Below, piece by piece: positions 1 to 11,431 of a stretch of 64,000 bases of DNA. Position numbers and translations under genes: made by a program. How positions within the stretch are numbered: position 1 is the first letter of the stretch; each line of letters begins with the position of its first letter. The notes under the pieces are model-generated. The model ran no database searches. It was not told where the DNA came from and worked only from the letters and a program-made list of their open reading frames with translations. Source of the DNA: Filosporella fistucella (Eukaryota; Ascomycota; Leotiomycetes; Helotiales). The stretch spans positions 1,674,001 through 1,738,000 of the forward strand of contig JAQJZZ010000012.1 of NCBI GenBank assembly GCA_030077755.1. The letters run 5' to 3'.

Positions 1-1799
1 GTATCTCCTTCTTTGACTGGCCTTATTGCACAAAGCTAATATCTCAGTCACCAACTTTATTCAACAAAAAATGCCCAAAGGCTCGAATACCGGAGCTGGA
101 TTCGGTGGTCAATCCGGCGCGTTGAATAAAGGTCAACAAGCCTCAACTGGTATCACAACCTTCAATCAATTCTGGGTTTATCTCCTCCCTCTCTTCGGTG
201 CCTACGTAGCAGATACCTATCTCGGTCGTTACAAAACCATCTGTTACGCTTTAGCAATCGCAATCGTAGGACATATCATCCTTACCATCTCCGCCACTCC
301 AAAAGTCATTGTCCATCCCGATAGTTCCCTGGCTTGTTTCCTCATTGGTCTAATCATCATGGGTGTGGGAACTGGTTCCTTCAAATCGAACATCTCCCCT
401 CTAATTGCCGAACAAATCCCCCTCACAAAAATGGTGGCTCGTGATCTCCCATCCGGAGAGAGAGTTATTTATGATCCTACAGTCACTCAATCAAGAGTCT
501 ATCATTACTTCTACTTTTTCATCAATGTCGGCGCTTTAGTCGGACAAGTAGGAATGGTATACGCAGAGAAGTACGTCGGATTTTGGCTTTCTTACCTTTT
601 GCCTACGATCCTTCTATGTATCTGTCCAGCAGTAGTATACTACTGCCGCGACAAATACGTGCTTACGCCCCCCGCTGGCTCTGTCTTGGGAAAATCAGTT
701 GGACTCTTCCTACTTGGAAATAAAGGCCGTTGGCACTTGAATCCAATCGCTACATATAAACATCTCAATGACGGGACCTTTTGGGAACGAGTCAAGCCAT
801 CTGCCATCGAGCCCGAAAGACGTCCAAAATGGATGACTTTTGATGATCAGTGGGTTGATGAAGTGGCCAGAGGATTCCATGCATGCTCAGTATTCTTGTG
901 GATTCCATTGTATTGGTTGACTTATAATCAGGTATGTTCTACAATTTTCATTCTGCTCTGAATCATATGAAGCTCCTACTCTTACCAAGAGTATCACCAT
1001 CATTCCTTCTCATATAAAACCCAATCAAAAACAACCCTCAGAAAGAAAAAAAGAAAAAAAACTAACACATCCACCACAGCTAAACAACAATCTCACCTCC
1101 CAAGCCGCAGTAATGAAACTCAACGGTCTCCCCAACGATGTCCTCTCCAACCTCGATCCCTTCGCCCTTCTCATCTTGATCCCAATCTGCGATCTCTTCA
1201 TCTACCCCGCTCTCCGCAAGTACAAGATCCGCTTCACGCCCATCCGCAAGATAACAGCCGGTTTCTACACCGGCGCCGCAGCCATGATCTGGGCCGCTGT
1301 CATCCAAGCCTACATCTACAAGCGCTCCGTATGCGGCAAATACGCAGCCGGCACCCTTCCAGAAAGTCTAGGCGGAGACGGAGAAACTACCTGTCCCACT
1401 GTCGATATCAATGTCTGGGCTCAGACAGGCGCTTACGTCTTAATCGCTATATCAGAGATCTTCGCTTCTATCACTACGCTCGAATACGCATTTTCCAAAG
1501 CCCCTAAGAATATGCGTTCGTTAGTCATGTCCGTCAATCTATTCATGTCTGCCATCTCAGCCGCGTTAGGAGAGGCGTTTGTGAGTTTGAGTGCGGACCC
1601 GCTGCTGGTGTGGAATTACGGCGCTATGGCTGTCATTGCGGCCATTGGCGGGACGTGTTTCTTCTTCCAGTATAGACATTTGGATTTGGATGAGGATAGG
1701 TTGAATATGCTTCCTGAGGGACATGTGGTTGTCAGTAAGGATGTAGAGGATCATGGGGCGGAGACGAAACAGGCAGTTGAGATTGGGGAGAAGAATTAA
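1..1799 (+). CDS. PTR2-type proton/oligopeptide transporter (POT family), 3' part
   Basis: C-terminal part of a multi-pass plasma-membrane transporter of the POT/PTR2 family, which imports di- and tripeptides with protons. The window opens inside an intron: base 1 is a GT donor and the acceptor is at 46-47 (ctaatatctcag). The exon starts at 48 with the family-typical TNFIQQ motif followed by PKGS. Exons are 48-931 and 1080-1799, and intron 932-1079 joins in phase 0 between TYNQ and LNNNLTSQA. Seen in the translation: the GVGTGSFKSNISPLIAEQ helix, the YYFYFFINVGALVGQ-like segment and a long hydrophilic loop before QWVDEVARG. The C-terminal helices contain ISEIFASITTLEYAFSKAP, typical of the family. 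The soluble tail ends at 1799. The start lies outside the window. It converges on the GH3 gene downstream. Confidence 0.93.
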
Positions 1800-2207
1800 T
1801 TGGGTTTTGGATGTTGGGAAGGGGAGTGGTAATATGGTTGGGGGGAAGGGGGGGACGCGTATACCATTGTTATGTTTGTCTAGCTATTAATTCATTTATC
1901 TGTGAGAATTCCCGTGGTCAAGCAGTGCTTTTACAGATGATACCATTTATTCAAGTGCCTTATTTCAACTATTCATATCTCTACATCTTCCTCAATACTA
2001 CTACTCATTCCTCCCACCTACCTAACCTCCCATTCCAATTCACCCCCCAAAACTCTCTGTCGAAATAGTAATGACCCTGTGCCCTATTGGGTGATCATGT
2101 AAGGATAGATCTCATATTGTCAAATTAGCCCAACCCTTCCTAGAATGTAATTCAAGAATCAAGATGTTTTCAACACTCTGAACCCTATCACCATCTTCAG
2201 CCCCCCT
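1800..2207. other. Intergenic, convergent 3' ends
   Basis: About 400 bases between the stop codons of the convergent transporter and beta-glucosidase genes. It is C/T-rich in its second half and presumably holds both 3' UTRs. An 85-codon open frame at 1811-2068 shows no domain and looks like chance. I see no other feature. Confidence 0.6.
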
Positions 2208-5200
2208 CTAAATCCTCAAAACCCCCCTCGCCCTCTCATCCCCACTACCACTATTCCCCCCGACATCAACCCCTATACTCCCCTCTACAACCACCCATTC
2301 CTTTGCTTCACTATCCCATACACTAACATCCTTCCTCCTAATCTCAAACCGCACTATCTTCCTCTCCCCCACCCCTAATTTCACCTTCTGGAACCCGCGT
2401 AATTGGCGCGGTGTCCTCATAGACGCAGAAGCGGTAGGAGGAAAGGAGAGATATAATTGTGCTATCTCTGAGCCGGGAACGGAACCAGTATTTGATATTT
2501 GAATAGAGATGATGGATATTATATCGTATAGTGCTGTGTTTGTAATCTTGATTTTAGAATGGGTTTGAGATGAAGTGGTAGAAACGTCCTTTTTTGGGAT
2601 TTCTTCCGCGAGTGTTGAGATGCTGAGGTTGGAGTATGTGAAAGTGGTATATGAGAGACCGAATCCGAATTCATATCTATATTTTTTCATTAGCCCTCCT
2701 CCCTCCCCATCTCTATTTCCCAGGAAGAGAAAAGATAACATACCTCGGAACAATACCATTTTTCTCAAAATATTTATAATCGATATATAACCCCTCTTCA
2801 TACGCATCATCTTTCGTAGAGATACTAGCGTTGTAGTCGGAACCTTTCTTGGCAATGGTATATGGGAGTTTCCCCGAGGGAGAAACGTCGCCGTAGAGGA
2901 TTTCCGCGAGAGAGGAGCCGGATTCTTGACCGGGTACGTTTGCCCACTTATGGAGGTTAGTTTGGGTGATGGGTTGAGTTTGGAAGTTGGATTATGGGGA
3001 GGTAGGAGATGAGAGGGTAAAGGGAGATGGTAATAAAAGAGGAAGGACATACGACGATCGCGCTAACATTCTCATTCTCAACTATACTTTCCAATATCAA
3101 CGGTCCAACAGAGTGAATAACCACAATCGTATTCCGATTCTCCCTCGCTACTGCTGTGACGAGTGCGGTTCCATTATGCCACTATATCATTAGTTTAGCT
3201 TCCTATGATATCTAATGGGAAAAAAGAAATCAAAAATCCATTGAAAGGTAGGATGGTAGAATATAAAAATATATCTGGAATACCAATTCCAAAAAAAAAG
3301 ATAGCAAGATCAACTGATGTAACAAAATGCGAAGGTAACACAAACTCACAGGTTCCAAATCCTTCCTATCACCCATATTCCCTTCTACGGTGATATATCC
3401 CTCCCCTGATATGGCGTTTATAAACACGATTGCTACCTCGGCTTTGGAAGCTGCTTCGGCGCCTGTAGATAGAAAGTTTGTGAGGGATGGGTAGATAGTT
3501 ATATTGGTGAGTGTGGCGCGGGATTTAAGGGCTGTAATGGGATCGATTAAGTAGGGGAATTCGGCTGTTCCTGAGCCGTAGCCCTAAGGGGGCGGTTAGC
3601 TTGGTGTGTGGAATGGCGAGAGGTGGAGGGGGACTTTGGGGAGGAGGGTGGTGTGTGATGGATGAAAAGAAGGATGATGGTGAAGTAAGAAAAGAAGACA
3701 AATATATAACAGGGGACTAAGTGAAGAAACGCAACGACTTACCATAGCCATAGTCCCATTATCACACCCCCTATCTACACACCCATTCGCTCCCTTCTCA
3801 TTAACAACCGCATCCCACCCTACGACCGCCATTCCCTTCCCCTTCAGCTTCTCCCCCGATAAAGGTAAAATACCATTATTTTTCAACAACACAATCCCAT
3901 CTCTTGCAATCTCTCTGGCTATTTCTTTATGATTGCTTTGTACATCTGGTCCGCCTTTGCCTCCATTCCAGGATGTCCAGCCGTAGCGAGCAGGGTATGA
4001 AATGTCTTGGGAGAGGAGGTAGAAGGGGGTTAGGATGCGGATGACCACTAGAGAGGGGTTAGTAGGCTTTATGGGGAGGAGGGAAGGGGATAGCGAGAGG
4101 GAAAGAGCGGGTCTGGGACGAAGAAGTGGAAGTGTGGTGGACAATGGAAATTGTCATGTGGTGAAGGAAAAACCGGACGATGAGAGGCAAAGACGTAAAA
4201 AATACGAGGCAATGGACTTACTATCATCTAGTCGAGACTGAGCAACAGTGCCGTTAGCTATTGCAGCTAGAAGTGTAGAGCCCCAAAGGAATTTGTTGTT
4301 GAAGCTGTCTCCAGGCATTGCCATATCCTGACACCGATTAGCAATATCTCCTTGTACCTGTAATGGAGGAGCATACCAAGCCTGAGTTTGCGCTCCCGAT
4401 AGTTGTATGTTGAGCCCCCCAGTCTATTATTCCTGTTAGCTACACCTACTTTATCTTCCATTCTTATCCGCCCTCAGACCATCCTCATTCACTTTCCGGA
4501 CCCCAATCGAAACCATTCTCAAAATCTTCATGTCCATAGTCTTTCAAGAAGTCATTTTTCCCCATGTCTCATGCTCTTCTCATCCTTTCTCCTCGAGTAG
4601 AACCCTCCACTTGCCCCACAAAAAATGAAACATTATGAACCTACCACTCATAACATATCCCTTAAAATCCAACTCATCCTTCAAAATCTCATTCAGAAGC
4701 ACAGAGCTCTCACATGCTTGTTCACCATGAAATCTGTTGTAAGAACACATTACAGACGAGACATTCGCTCTGACTGCTTCGGCGAAGGGCCAGAGGTAGA
4801 GCTATATTCAGTATTCAGAATTTGAGATGCAAATCTTGGAAGAGAAGATCACATGGTTGAGAATATAAGGGAATGGGAAGGTGATGGTTTGAAAAGCGCG
4901 TCCAGGTGAAAAGTGTAAGGAATGACGAATAATACCTCGTGTAAGGTCCGATCATCGATATTTGCACTCTGAGTATTCCGATTGAGTTCTTGCTCATTGC
5001 CAACTACTATGGTCAGCTTCTCAATCTTCTCCGGTGGTACTGCTATTAACGTGGAGGGCACTACTTACTGTAATGCTTAGCACAAGCTTGTACACCAGCA
5101 TCTTGCATTCCTTTGATTGTCTATCTGATCAGCAAGTGCATATGATACCTACAGGAGATGAATAGAAATGAGCTGGCAGAAAATGGTGAGACATACCTCA

Positions 5201-5975
5201 GCCATACCAATACCAGCAAGATATGGATCATTTGAGAAGCCTTCCCAGTTTCTTCCACCCTGATAACATAGTGAGCTGCATTACTGGAGAGCGGATGACG
5301 GAGGAACATACAGTGGGAATCTTCCCTAATGGTCCTGCAACTGGTCCGAGTTGTACGTGTACGCCTAGGGCCTTTGCTTCTTCTCCTGAACTCATATATT
5401 AGAATATTCTTCATGCAGCTGGCGTGATTCACAGATGGGGATAGCCTCGAGAAGGAAGTTAACATACCCATTGCGTATCCTCTTCGGTACATCAGATCTC
5501 TATCCCATGTACTACCTACCGTGATACCAGCTGGAAAAGCCGTCACATTCTGGGCGTATCGAATTCTGTTTCAATCAGCCTCAAGTTCTCAAACTTGCTA
5601 ATTTGTCTAGCCTGTGCTCCAATGGCTACCCCTCCTCTGCTTCTCGCGTCTTTTTCGCTTCTGAAACTCATACAACCCATAATGACCACCACGACTAGAA
5701 GTAAATGCTCCTCTAAACAAAAAAACTGAAGCTCACCCTAACGGCCCATCCTGTAAACACAACTCAGGCCACCCAATCTTCTTCACCGCAGCCGTATTTC
5801 CCACACAAGGTCCTTTCTCCCATCCCGTACCAGTAATTATCGTAGCTTTCTCTTCATTTGACAATTTTGCGAGAGCTTGGAGTGCTTTGGTCGAAGCTTC
5901 ATCCCAGGAAATGGAGGATGAAATAGTTAATTGGGTGAGGGTGAAAAATACTGGGAGGAGGGCGTGAGCGTGCAT
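2208..5975 (-). CDS. Secreted glycoside hydrolase family 3 beta-glucosidase
   Basis: Hydrolyses terminal beta-D-glucosides, probably extracellularly in cellulose or glucan breakdown. The start at 5975 gives a hydrophobic signal peptide (MHAHALLPVFFTLTQL). Ordered GH3 landmarks appear across about ten exons: LCLQDGPLGIRY, FPAGITVGSTWDRDLMYRRG, HVQLGPVAGPLGKIPTGGRN, KHYIGNEQE, VMCSYNR, then the nucleophile motif GYVMSDWGAQHTT and GLDMAMPGDS. These are followed by the GH3 C-terminal domain (IVLLKNNGILPLSG, VIHSVGPLILE, GQESGSSLAEILYGDVSPSGKLPYT) and the fibronectin-III-like domain with YEFGFGLSYTTF. Exon 1 is 5737-5975 and exon 2 is 5468-5565. The catalytic Asp codon is split G|AC by a 220-nt intron at 4424-4643. 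The C-terminus ends in a Gly/Ser-rich tail at 2208. The exact borders of several exons between 2700 and 5400 were not fixed. I am confident of the family but not the substrate. Confidence 0.92.
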
Positions 5976-6817
5976 TGTGCACTAGTGGAGAGGGACGGAG
6001 GGAAATGGAAATGTGACAAGAAAAGGACAACAGGAATATCCTGTGAGGAGCAAGAATTGACGGGTTATTAAGAGGAAGAGACATGAGAAGGAGAAGAAGA
6101 ACAATGTACCTTTGTCATTGAAGAAAACTCGGACACTGAGTTCGGTAGTGCTAGCATGGTCCAAACTGCCATATGAAATCCGCACATAGAACATGGAAAT
6201 ATATTGTTTCCAGCTTCTACACCTGTCAAACGCAGAACGGATAGATTTCGCGACCAATGACAATCACCCAGGACCTGCACTCGCGGCCGTGGCTGTACAG
6301 AGTTGATAGAGTGAAGTTGCGGCTAGACAGCCACATCCTCTAAACCCAGACTGAACCATGAGGGTTTCCTCGTCTCCGTTCAAAGAGTACAACTCTTGAT
6401 CCAATTGGTGGTCAATCAGGGCTATGATTGGTGGTTGTACAACTACTTGGCATGTACCGAAACCGCGGTTTAGCATAAATGGACGATAACTTTTGATTGG
6501 AGGGGCGTGAAATAGGCTGCTAGGGATGAAACTGAACAATCTCCCAGGAACGTATTTGGATACTTCTGAGAACAAAAAGAGTGCTTTTGACATCGAGAAA
6601 ACTCATATAGTATACAGGATCGCAGTGTGTCTAAGACAATAGATAAATAGAGGAATGTATCTTTTTGACCTTGCTCGAGCCATATATGTGGAGCTTCACG
6701 AGAGGTGATGACTTCGTATCACAATCATTACAAAGAATGCATTCTGAGGCATCATAGCACTTGCCTCGCCACTCTGACTTTCCGCAAGTTGCTTGTAATT
6801 CTGCGAGATTATAATTT
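5976..6817. other. Intergenic, promoter side of the beta-glucosidase
   Basis: About 840 bases between the start of the GH3 gene and the stop of the dioxygenase gene. Minus-strand open frames of 61-109 codons overlap here but show no domain or convincing signal, and they read like chance frames. The segment next to 5975 should hold the beta-glucosidase promoter and 5' UTR. I cannot point to a specific regulator site. Confidence 0.5.
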
Positions 6818-8269
6818 CTACGGATTGACATCATACAAAACATCTGTCCGAATAACATACTTCGCTGAAGGTGTAGCACCTTTACGAACACCTGTACCCT
6901 CATGTAACAGACTACCCTCTGTCTCGCCATGTGGAAACATTGCTACACTTCCTTGTATTGGCTTAACTTGGTATGCATTCATGCTCCCTTCTCTCGCACT
7001 AGGCAGGAAAAAAGTTGTCTCTCCGGCTTCGAATTCATCGTTCAGGTATATGAGAAATGTGAATAAGGAAGATTGTTTCGCATCTGGGGGCGAAGAATCG
7101 TAGATGTATGTATCGGTTTTAGTGTCAATCGAGGACGGTGGCCAAGCTCCATCAATATGTGCTCTGTATTCTGCACCAGGTACATATCGATATACTCTGA
7201 ATCTCTGATTAATTCCTCGTACTTTTCGCCCTCCAACCTCTTTTGGGACATATGGCTCCACTCTGCTCCAAAGCTTGTTGATAAAAGCTGTGTCCACGAT
7301 CCAGTAGAAGTTGTGTGCGAGAACGCTAATTTCTTCTCCTTCAGCGCGAATTGGCGCATCTGGTGTGAAGCCTATCGATTCAGCTGTAGCAATAATTTGC
7401 AAACATTCATCGACGGATAGGACGTCTCGTAGAAGGTGTAAATTCGGCACAATCGGATGATTGTGTAGTGTGGTTTGTGTATGAGTTGGCGCGAGAAGGA
7501 TTGCATCGTCTTTCGAAGCATGGAGAATAGCAGGATGATGGTTTGCAGGCTTTCTCTGAAAGCCAGGAGTGGTTTCGATGACTCGAAATTGTGATTTGAC
7601 GTTCTCAGATAGGCACTTGAAGATACTCTTATCCACCACACTTTTGTAAACCTGCCTCCTATTGCCCTCACCTCGCAGATTCCATTCCTGTCGTGGTAAA
7701 ATTGGACCTGTTATTGTTTTATCCGCAGACGCATAATCGGTAGGACCAGTAAGTCTGAGAATAGCATCCAACACCACAAGCAATTCTGCGTCTCTGGTGG
7801 ATCTTTGCTCTCCACCAAGTTGTTCTGCCAATCCACTAACCACATCCAAATCTCGTACCCAACGACATAATGCTCCCAATTTTGGTTTTTGTCCTCTTAT
7901 CCTCATCTCTGCTAACAATATTCTAGCTTCAGTATATCCACCATCTGCCAATGCGCCACTGACTCGAGCAGTAAGATTATTGTCACCCGCAGCATTGAAG
8001 CCCGTTGTACAGGCTTGCCGAAACTCGTATACCGCTGTCCTTAGATCTTTGCATCCTTTCGATTTGATCACACTTGGATTCTCGGCAAGGGAATTCAGAG
8101 TATCAATTGTGATTTCGATATCATCTACTTCGAGGCCAATGCTCTGGATTGTTTTTGGCTCAGTGGGATTTTCTGGAGGCAGGGTGATGACGGCGCCCAT
8201 TTTTATCTTCTTCGACGGATTATCGTTCAGCAGACTCTGCTGCTTTCTTTTTGTTTTGGATTTGGCCAT
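6818..8269 (-). CDS. Fe(II)/2-oxoglutarate-dependent dioxygenase (prolyl 4-hydroxylase-type fold)
   Basis: Single-exon gene of 483 aa. The C-terminal half is a P4Hc-type double-stranded beta-helix. It has the iron ligands HxD at about residues 371-373 (HIDGAW) and the distal His at about 456 (SLLHEGTG), with the 2-oxoglutarate-binding basic residue in KYVIRTDVLY (Arg ~474). FRVYRYVPGAEYRAHIDG is characteristic of this family. The N-terminus is strongly basic (MAKSKTKRKQQ, then KKIKMG) and could act as a nuclear localisation signal. Residues ~50-200 form a helical region that I do not recognise. It should hydroxylate a protein or small molecule using O2 and 2-oxoglutarate, but the substrate cannot be told from sequence. 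The repeat copy at 8399 lies ~130 bp upstream of its start. Confidence 0.85.
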   Translation of the reverse strand: MAKSKTKRKQQSLLNDNPSKKIKMGAVITLPPENPTEPKTIQSIGLEVDDIEITIDTLNSLAENPSVIKSKGCKDLRTAVYEFRQACTTGFNAAGDNNLTARVSGALADGGYTEARILLAEMRIRGQKPKLGALCRWVRDLDVVSGLAEQLGGEQRSTRDAELLVVLDAILRLTGPTDYASADKTITGPILPRQEWNLRGEGNRRQVYKSVVDKSIFKCLSENVKSQFRVIETTPGFQRKPANHHPAILHASKDDAILLAPTHTQTTLHNHPIVPNLHLLRDVLSVDECLQIIATAESIGFTPDAPIRAEGEEISVLAHNFYWIVDTAFINKLWSRVEPYVPKEVGGRKVRGINQRFRVYRYVPGAEYRAHIDGAWPPSSIDTKTDTYIYDSSPPDAKQSSLFTFLIYLNDEFEAGETTFFLPSAREGSMNAYQVKPIQGSVAMFPHGETEGSLLHEGTGVRKGATPSAKYVIRTDVLYDVNP

Positions 8270-8398
8270 TGTCTTGTAGTGATGAAGAAAGTTTTATCAT
8301 CATTCAATATCTGGTGGAGGGGCAAAGTTGAAGAAATTCTGCCATAAGGCGGTAAGCTACAGCTATTTCCTTGACTAGCCGGAAAACACGACCTTTTT

Positions 8399-8655
8399 GT
8401 GACGATGGTAACAAAATGGCACGTGACACTGATGGACCTTTGCAAGCCTGGACTAAAGCTAATCTAGCCACAGAAGGGTTCCGGGCTGGCTCCTATATAT
8501 AAGAGGCTCTAATTCCTTACTTTGGCCCTTATCGCTCTTATTTCCTTTATAATAGACCTAATAGTATCCAAATTGCCTCTGTATTATATTCTTATATATG
8601 GCCTTATAATTTGGTGCTTATATTATAAAAATAGCCTTGAATAATGTTATAATAA
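8399..8655 (+). repeat. Dispersed direct repeat, copy 1
   Basis: About 250 bases that align to 11432-11676 in the same orientation. Shared blocks include cgatggta, aatggcacgtga, gaagggttccgggctgg, tatataagaggctctaat, cttactttggccc and tttggtgctt. This copy is more A/T-rich than the other and many differences are C/T or G/A transitions, as expected from RIP or simple decay. It begins TGT and carries a TATA-like segment, so a solo LTR, MITE or SINE-like origin is possible. No coding capacity is seen. Confidence 0.85.
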
Positions 8656-8945
8656 AAAAAGGCGGTATATTGTTTAAAGGCATTTTTAGTAAGCTTATAA
8701 TAAATCTAAGTCATAGAAATCAAGATCTTTATAGGTCGAGGTTGGAGAATGCACTAAGTCCATATTCTAAATACTATCATAATGCAATTACTCAACTGGG
8801 GAAAGTCCGTTGATTATCGCCCTGCTTGTCATTTTTATCACCCTTACAATCATCCAGCCAGCCAATCATGAACACATCCAACAATACGCTATCTATTTTG
8901 CCTCCAGGGCCAAGTCTCAAAATCCTCGCCTTCCAGTCTTTAGAA

Positions 8946-9299
8946 TCATCTTTTCAAACAGTTTCCATTTACTCGCCGTCCCAAACAAATGATGACTTGC
9001 CGGTTTGCGACCAGAGACTTCACACGGGTGGGTAGTGGGCTATTATCCCCCTCACAACACAATCTCGCATCATACGCCTTTTGAGCAAAGACTTTTGCCC
9101 TCGCCTGGTCTCTATGAGCGATGGAAATTTGGAGCGCATCGGTAATATTTTTGGCCGCTAGTAATTTTAGCAAAGTGTAGACATCCTCAAGGCACTTGGC
9201 TAGATTGGAAAGGAAACGAGATCCATCGTCGAGGAGCTCGTCGAGTCGCTTGATATTGCTTTGGCGATTGTTACTAATTGCCTGTATAGCTTCTGGCAA
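8946..9299 (-). CDS. Hypothetical helical protein, possibly a fragment
   Basis: A 117-codon open frame inside the repeat-bounded island. The predicted protein is charged and helix-prone in its first 80 residues (for example IKRLDELLDDGSRFLSNLAKCLEDVYTLL is one amphipathic stretch, shown here in part). It then becomes less structured toward a basic end (GRRVNGNCLKR). I do not recognise the family. The amphipathic pattern is better than most chance frames here, so it may be the remnant of a larger helical protein. There is no signal peptide and no introns are supported. Confidence 0.25.
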   Translation of the reverse strand: MPEAIQAISNNRQSNIKRLDELLDDGSRFLSNLAKCLEDVYTLLKLLAAKNITDALQISIAHRDQARAKVFAQKAYDARLCCEGDNSPLPTRVKSLVANRQVIICLGRRVNGNCLKR

Positions 9300-9399
9300 A
9301 TTACAGGGTGTATTATTATAGAAAGCAAATAACTAGCCTTGGCATGTCACTTCTCTAGGAAGGCATACTGATTAATGTTTCGCTTAGAGACTCCATCTG

Positions 9400-9629
9400 G
9401 TAAGGGGCAGCAACACTAACACCTCTTCTTCAGGCTACGGAAATACCAATTCCTCAGACACCTACGGCTCTAACACCAAAATTCTTCTTCAGGCTACGGT
9501 AGATATTGTTCCAGCAGCAACAAGAGAAACGACTCTATAGCAGGGAAACTTATGGAGAAGGTTGGAGGCATGCTAAAGAATGAGGGATTGCAGGAGAAGG
9601 GGGTGGCGAAGAGTGCAGGCTGGGAATGA
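9400..9629 (+). pseudogene. Relic of a Gly/Tyr/Ser-rich hydrophilic protein
   Basis: Two coding-like pieces in different frames. The first, from about 9403 to 9477, reads SNTNTSSSGYG then NTNSSDTYGSNT. The second, from about 9483, reads SSSGYGRYCSSSNKRNDS followed by IAGKLMEKVGGMLKN and EGLQEKG, ending at a TGA at 9627-9629. The repeated SSSGYG unit, the DTYG motif and the AGKLMEKVGG-type tail recall fungal hydrophilic stress proteins (DDR48/CsbD-like). That naming is from memory and tentative. The frames are offset by a shift near 9478-9483 and no start codon is evident, so this is most likely a decayed gene. Confidence 0.45.
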
Positions 9630-10430
9630 TGAGTATGGTTCGTCGGGAAATACTTAATCGGGATATGGTGGTGGTAATAATAGGGAGGATAATGATTATT
9701 AGACGGTTGTTGGTGCTAGGGTAAGGGGCATAGTGAAGGAGGAGTACTGAAACAGAGAAGGAGGGATATCTGGCTTGATTTATAGATGCATGGCTTTGAA
9801 ACATAACCAGTTGTTCACGCTTCTCCAAGAGATTTTGTGTTTTCGTTTCATTTGTTAGCACCTCTCCAATCTCACAGCCTGGTCTCGGATCTTATAGTAG
9901 ATCTCCCATTTAGAAAACTAGAACTCATTCTTAGGAAACATGATGGAATAAAGCATTGTTGTAAGCTGATCCGTCCAACGAATTAAGACAACTATAAAGT
10001 CAATCATCGAATTGGGAATTTTCCCTCGTGTCCTGGGTACTGTGCTTATCACATGCATACCTACGCCACATCTTGGCTTCTGTGGTCTGTATTGTTCTCC
10101 TATGGGGAAAGGAAGCCATTGTAAGAATACACTCATACATATTATGCGTTCTCAGAAGCCTACGAGTCGGCCTCGGTTACCTCTAATCAGAAGTAAGCTG
10201 CCCCCAGGAGTAGGGATGGCATATACCACCATCGCTTCACGTAAGCAGGCCAAGTATATCCTTACAGTACCTTGCATCCTTCGCATTTTCCCAACTGGGA
10301 AATCTTTCTCAGGCAACATTGACAAGGACAAATACTATTTTGAATGGATAGATCAGGCGGAGTCCGCTTGGCGGACAACTTCCAAATCGCTGAGGCATCT
10401 TTCAGTAGAAATCCACTTCATTGAAGAATC
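9630..10430. other. Intergenic upstream of the cysteine-rich gene
   Basis: About 800 bases without a supported gene. A 149-codon plus-strand open frame at 10012-10461 has no recognisable domain, and it overlaps the TATA region of the next gene, so I treat it as chance. The right part presumably holds the promoter of the 10578 gene. Confidence 0.45.
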
Positions 10431-10437
10431 TATAAAA
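10431..10437 (+). promoter_or_regulatory. TATA box of the cysteine-rich secreted gene
   Basis: TATAAAA lies 147 bases upstream of the ATG at 10578. It is followed by a C/T-rich leader typical of fungal transcription starts. Inferred from sequence and position only. Confidence 0.5.
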
Positions 10438-10577
10438 GGTCTTGCACTGGCCACAGCCTGAAAGAAATAATCAGATTCACATTCAATTCAATATCATCTC
10501 TCAACTTCACTATAGCCATATTTTGCCCGAATCGATCTCTAGCACCTGCTCTATTAAACTCACTTCCAATCTCCATC

Positions 10578-11269
10578 ATGCAATTCACACATCTATTTCT
10601 TTCTACTGCCATTGCTATGGCTCTGGCCCCCAGCGCAGCACTCGCCTGGGCTCAAGCTGCAAACGGAGTCTGGACCGCCAACAATGTGGTGTATGCTAAT
10701 GTAGGAGGCTGTAAGTCACTTCCATGCTACTATTTGTCCTACGATGCCTCTATAAGTTCAGTGAGCTAATTCTACCCATTAGATCGCAATGTCCACGAGT
10801 CTTGTACTCGGATGAATAGCAATATAGTCCTTACCAAAGGCGACTGCGCTTACTGGACAGATGGAAAGGGCGGATTAGGCTACGGATGTGAGATCAATAT
10901 TTCTGATAGTCATATTTGCTCTCGACCTCTATACATCACTCGTTGCTAACATATTGGTCACTTGCTTTAGATTGCAAAGACACTGGCCATTCAGTCGAGT
11001 GTCGATCAGGCTGTCCAGATCGCTTTTCTCCGTGCCAGTTTGCAGAGGATGATGGGCGATGCAGATACGGTTATGAGGCTTGCGTGGATAAGCTGAGCTC
11101 CTGTAATGGACAAATACTCAACCTTGATTGCGCCGGAAATGCCGCTGGTAAGTGAACTAGCTTTCAGAATTCATTTTACGCTTAAGGAATCTCGGGGCTT
11201 TCTACTTGGAAAGTTGGAGATTCACTAGCTAATACAAAGATTCTAGGTTGCGCTGCTGCTTGTAAATAA
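10578..11269 (+). CDS. Small secreted cysteine-rich protein (145 aa, 12 Cys), candidate effector
   Basis: Four exons with clean consensus junctions keep one frame: 10578-10710, 10783-10887, 10971-11147 and 11247-11269 (438 nt including TAA). The product starts with a signal peptide (MQFTHLFLSTAIAMALAPSA, cleavage likely after ALA). The mature chain of ~120 aa has 12 cysteines, all encoded by exons 2-4, including the motifs HESC, KGDC, VECRSGC, RCRYGYEAC, LSSC and a terminal GCAAACK. An even cysteine number and high density fit a disulfide-stabilised extracellular protein. I do not recognise a family. A TATA box lies 147 bp upstream, and the gene sits between two copies of a dispersed repeat, a setting common for lineage-specific effectors. 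The effector role is inference; a surface or antimicrobial protein is equally possible. Confidence 0.85.
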
Positions 11270-11431
11270 GCAATATTGTAAGAAGGCTCTGAGGTGCGGG
11301 TTTTATTATTGTCACGTATGCTCTCTTGGGTGGCTTCGGCTGTCTTACTTGTATCCTCATTTTGCCTCCTTTTACTTTTCCTTAGCTAAATTACTATGCC
11401 TTGAACTATATTACTACTTTTGCCTCTTACT

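Noticed and set aside
10012..10461. 149-codon open frame upstream of the cysteine-rich gene
   Set aside because: It runs through the TATA box of the next gene and has no recognisable domain or sensible start context.
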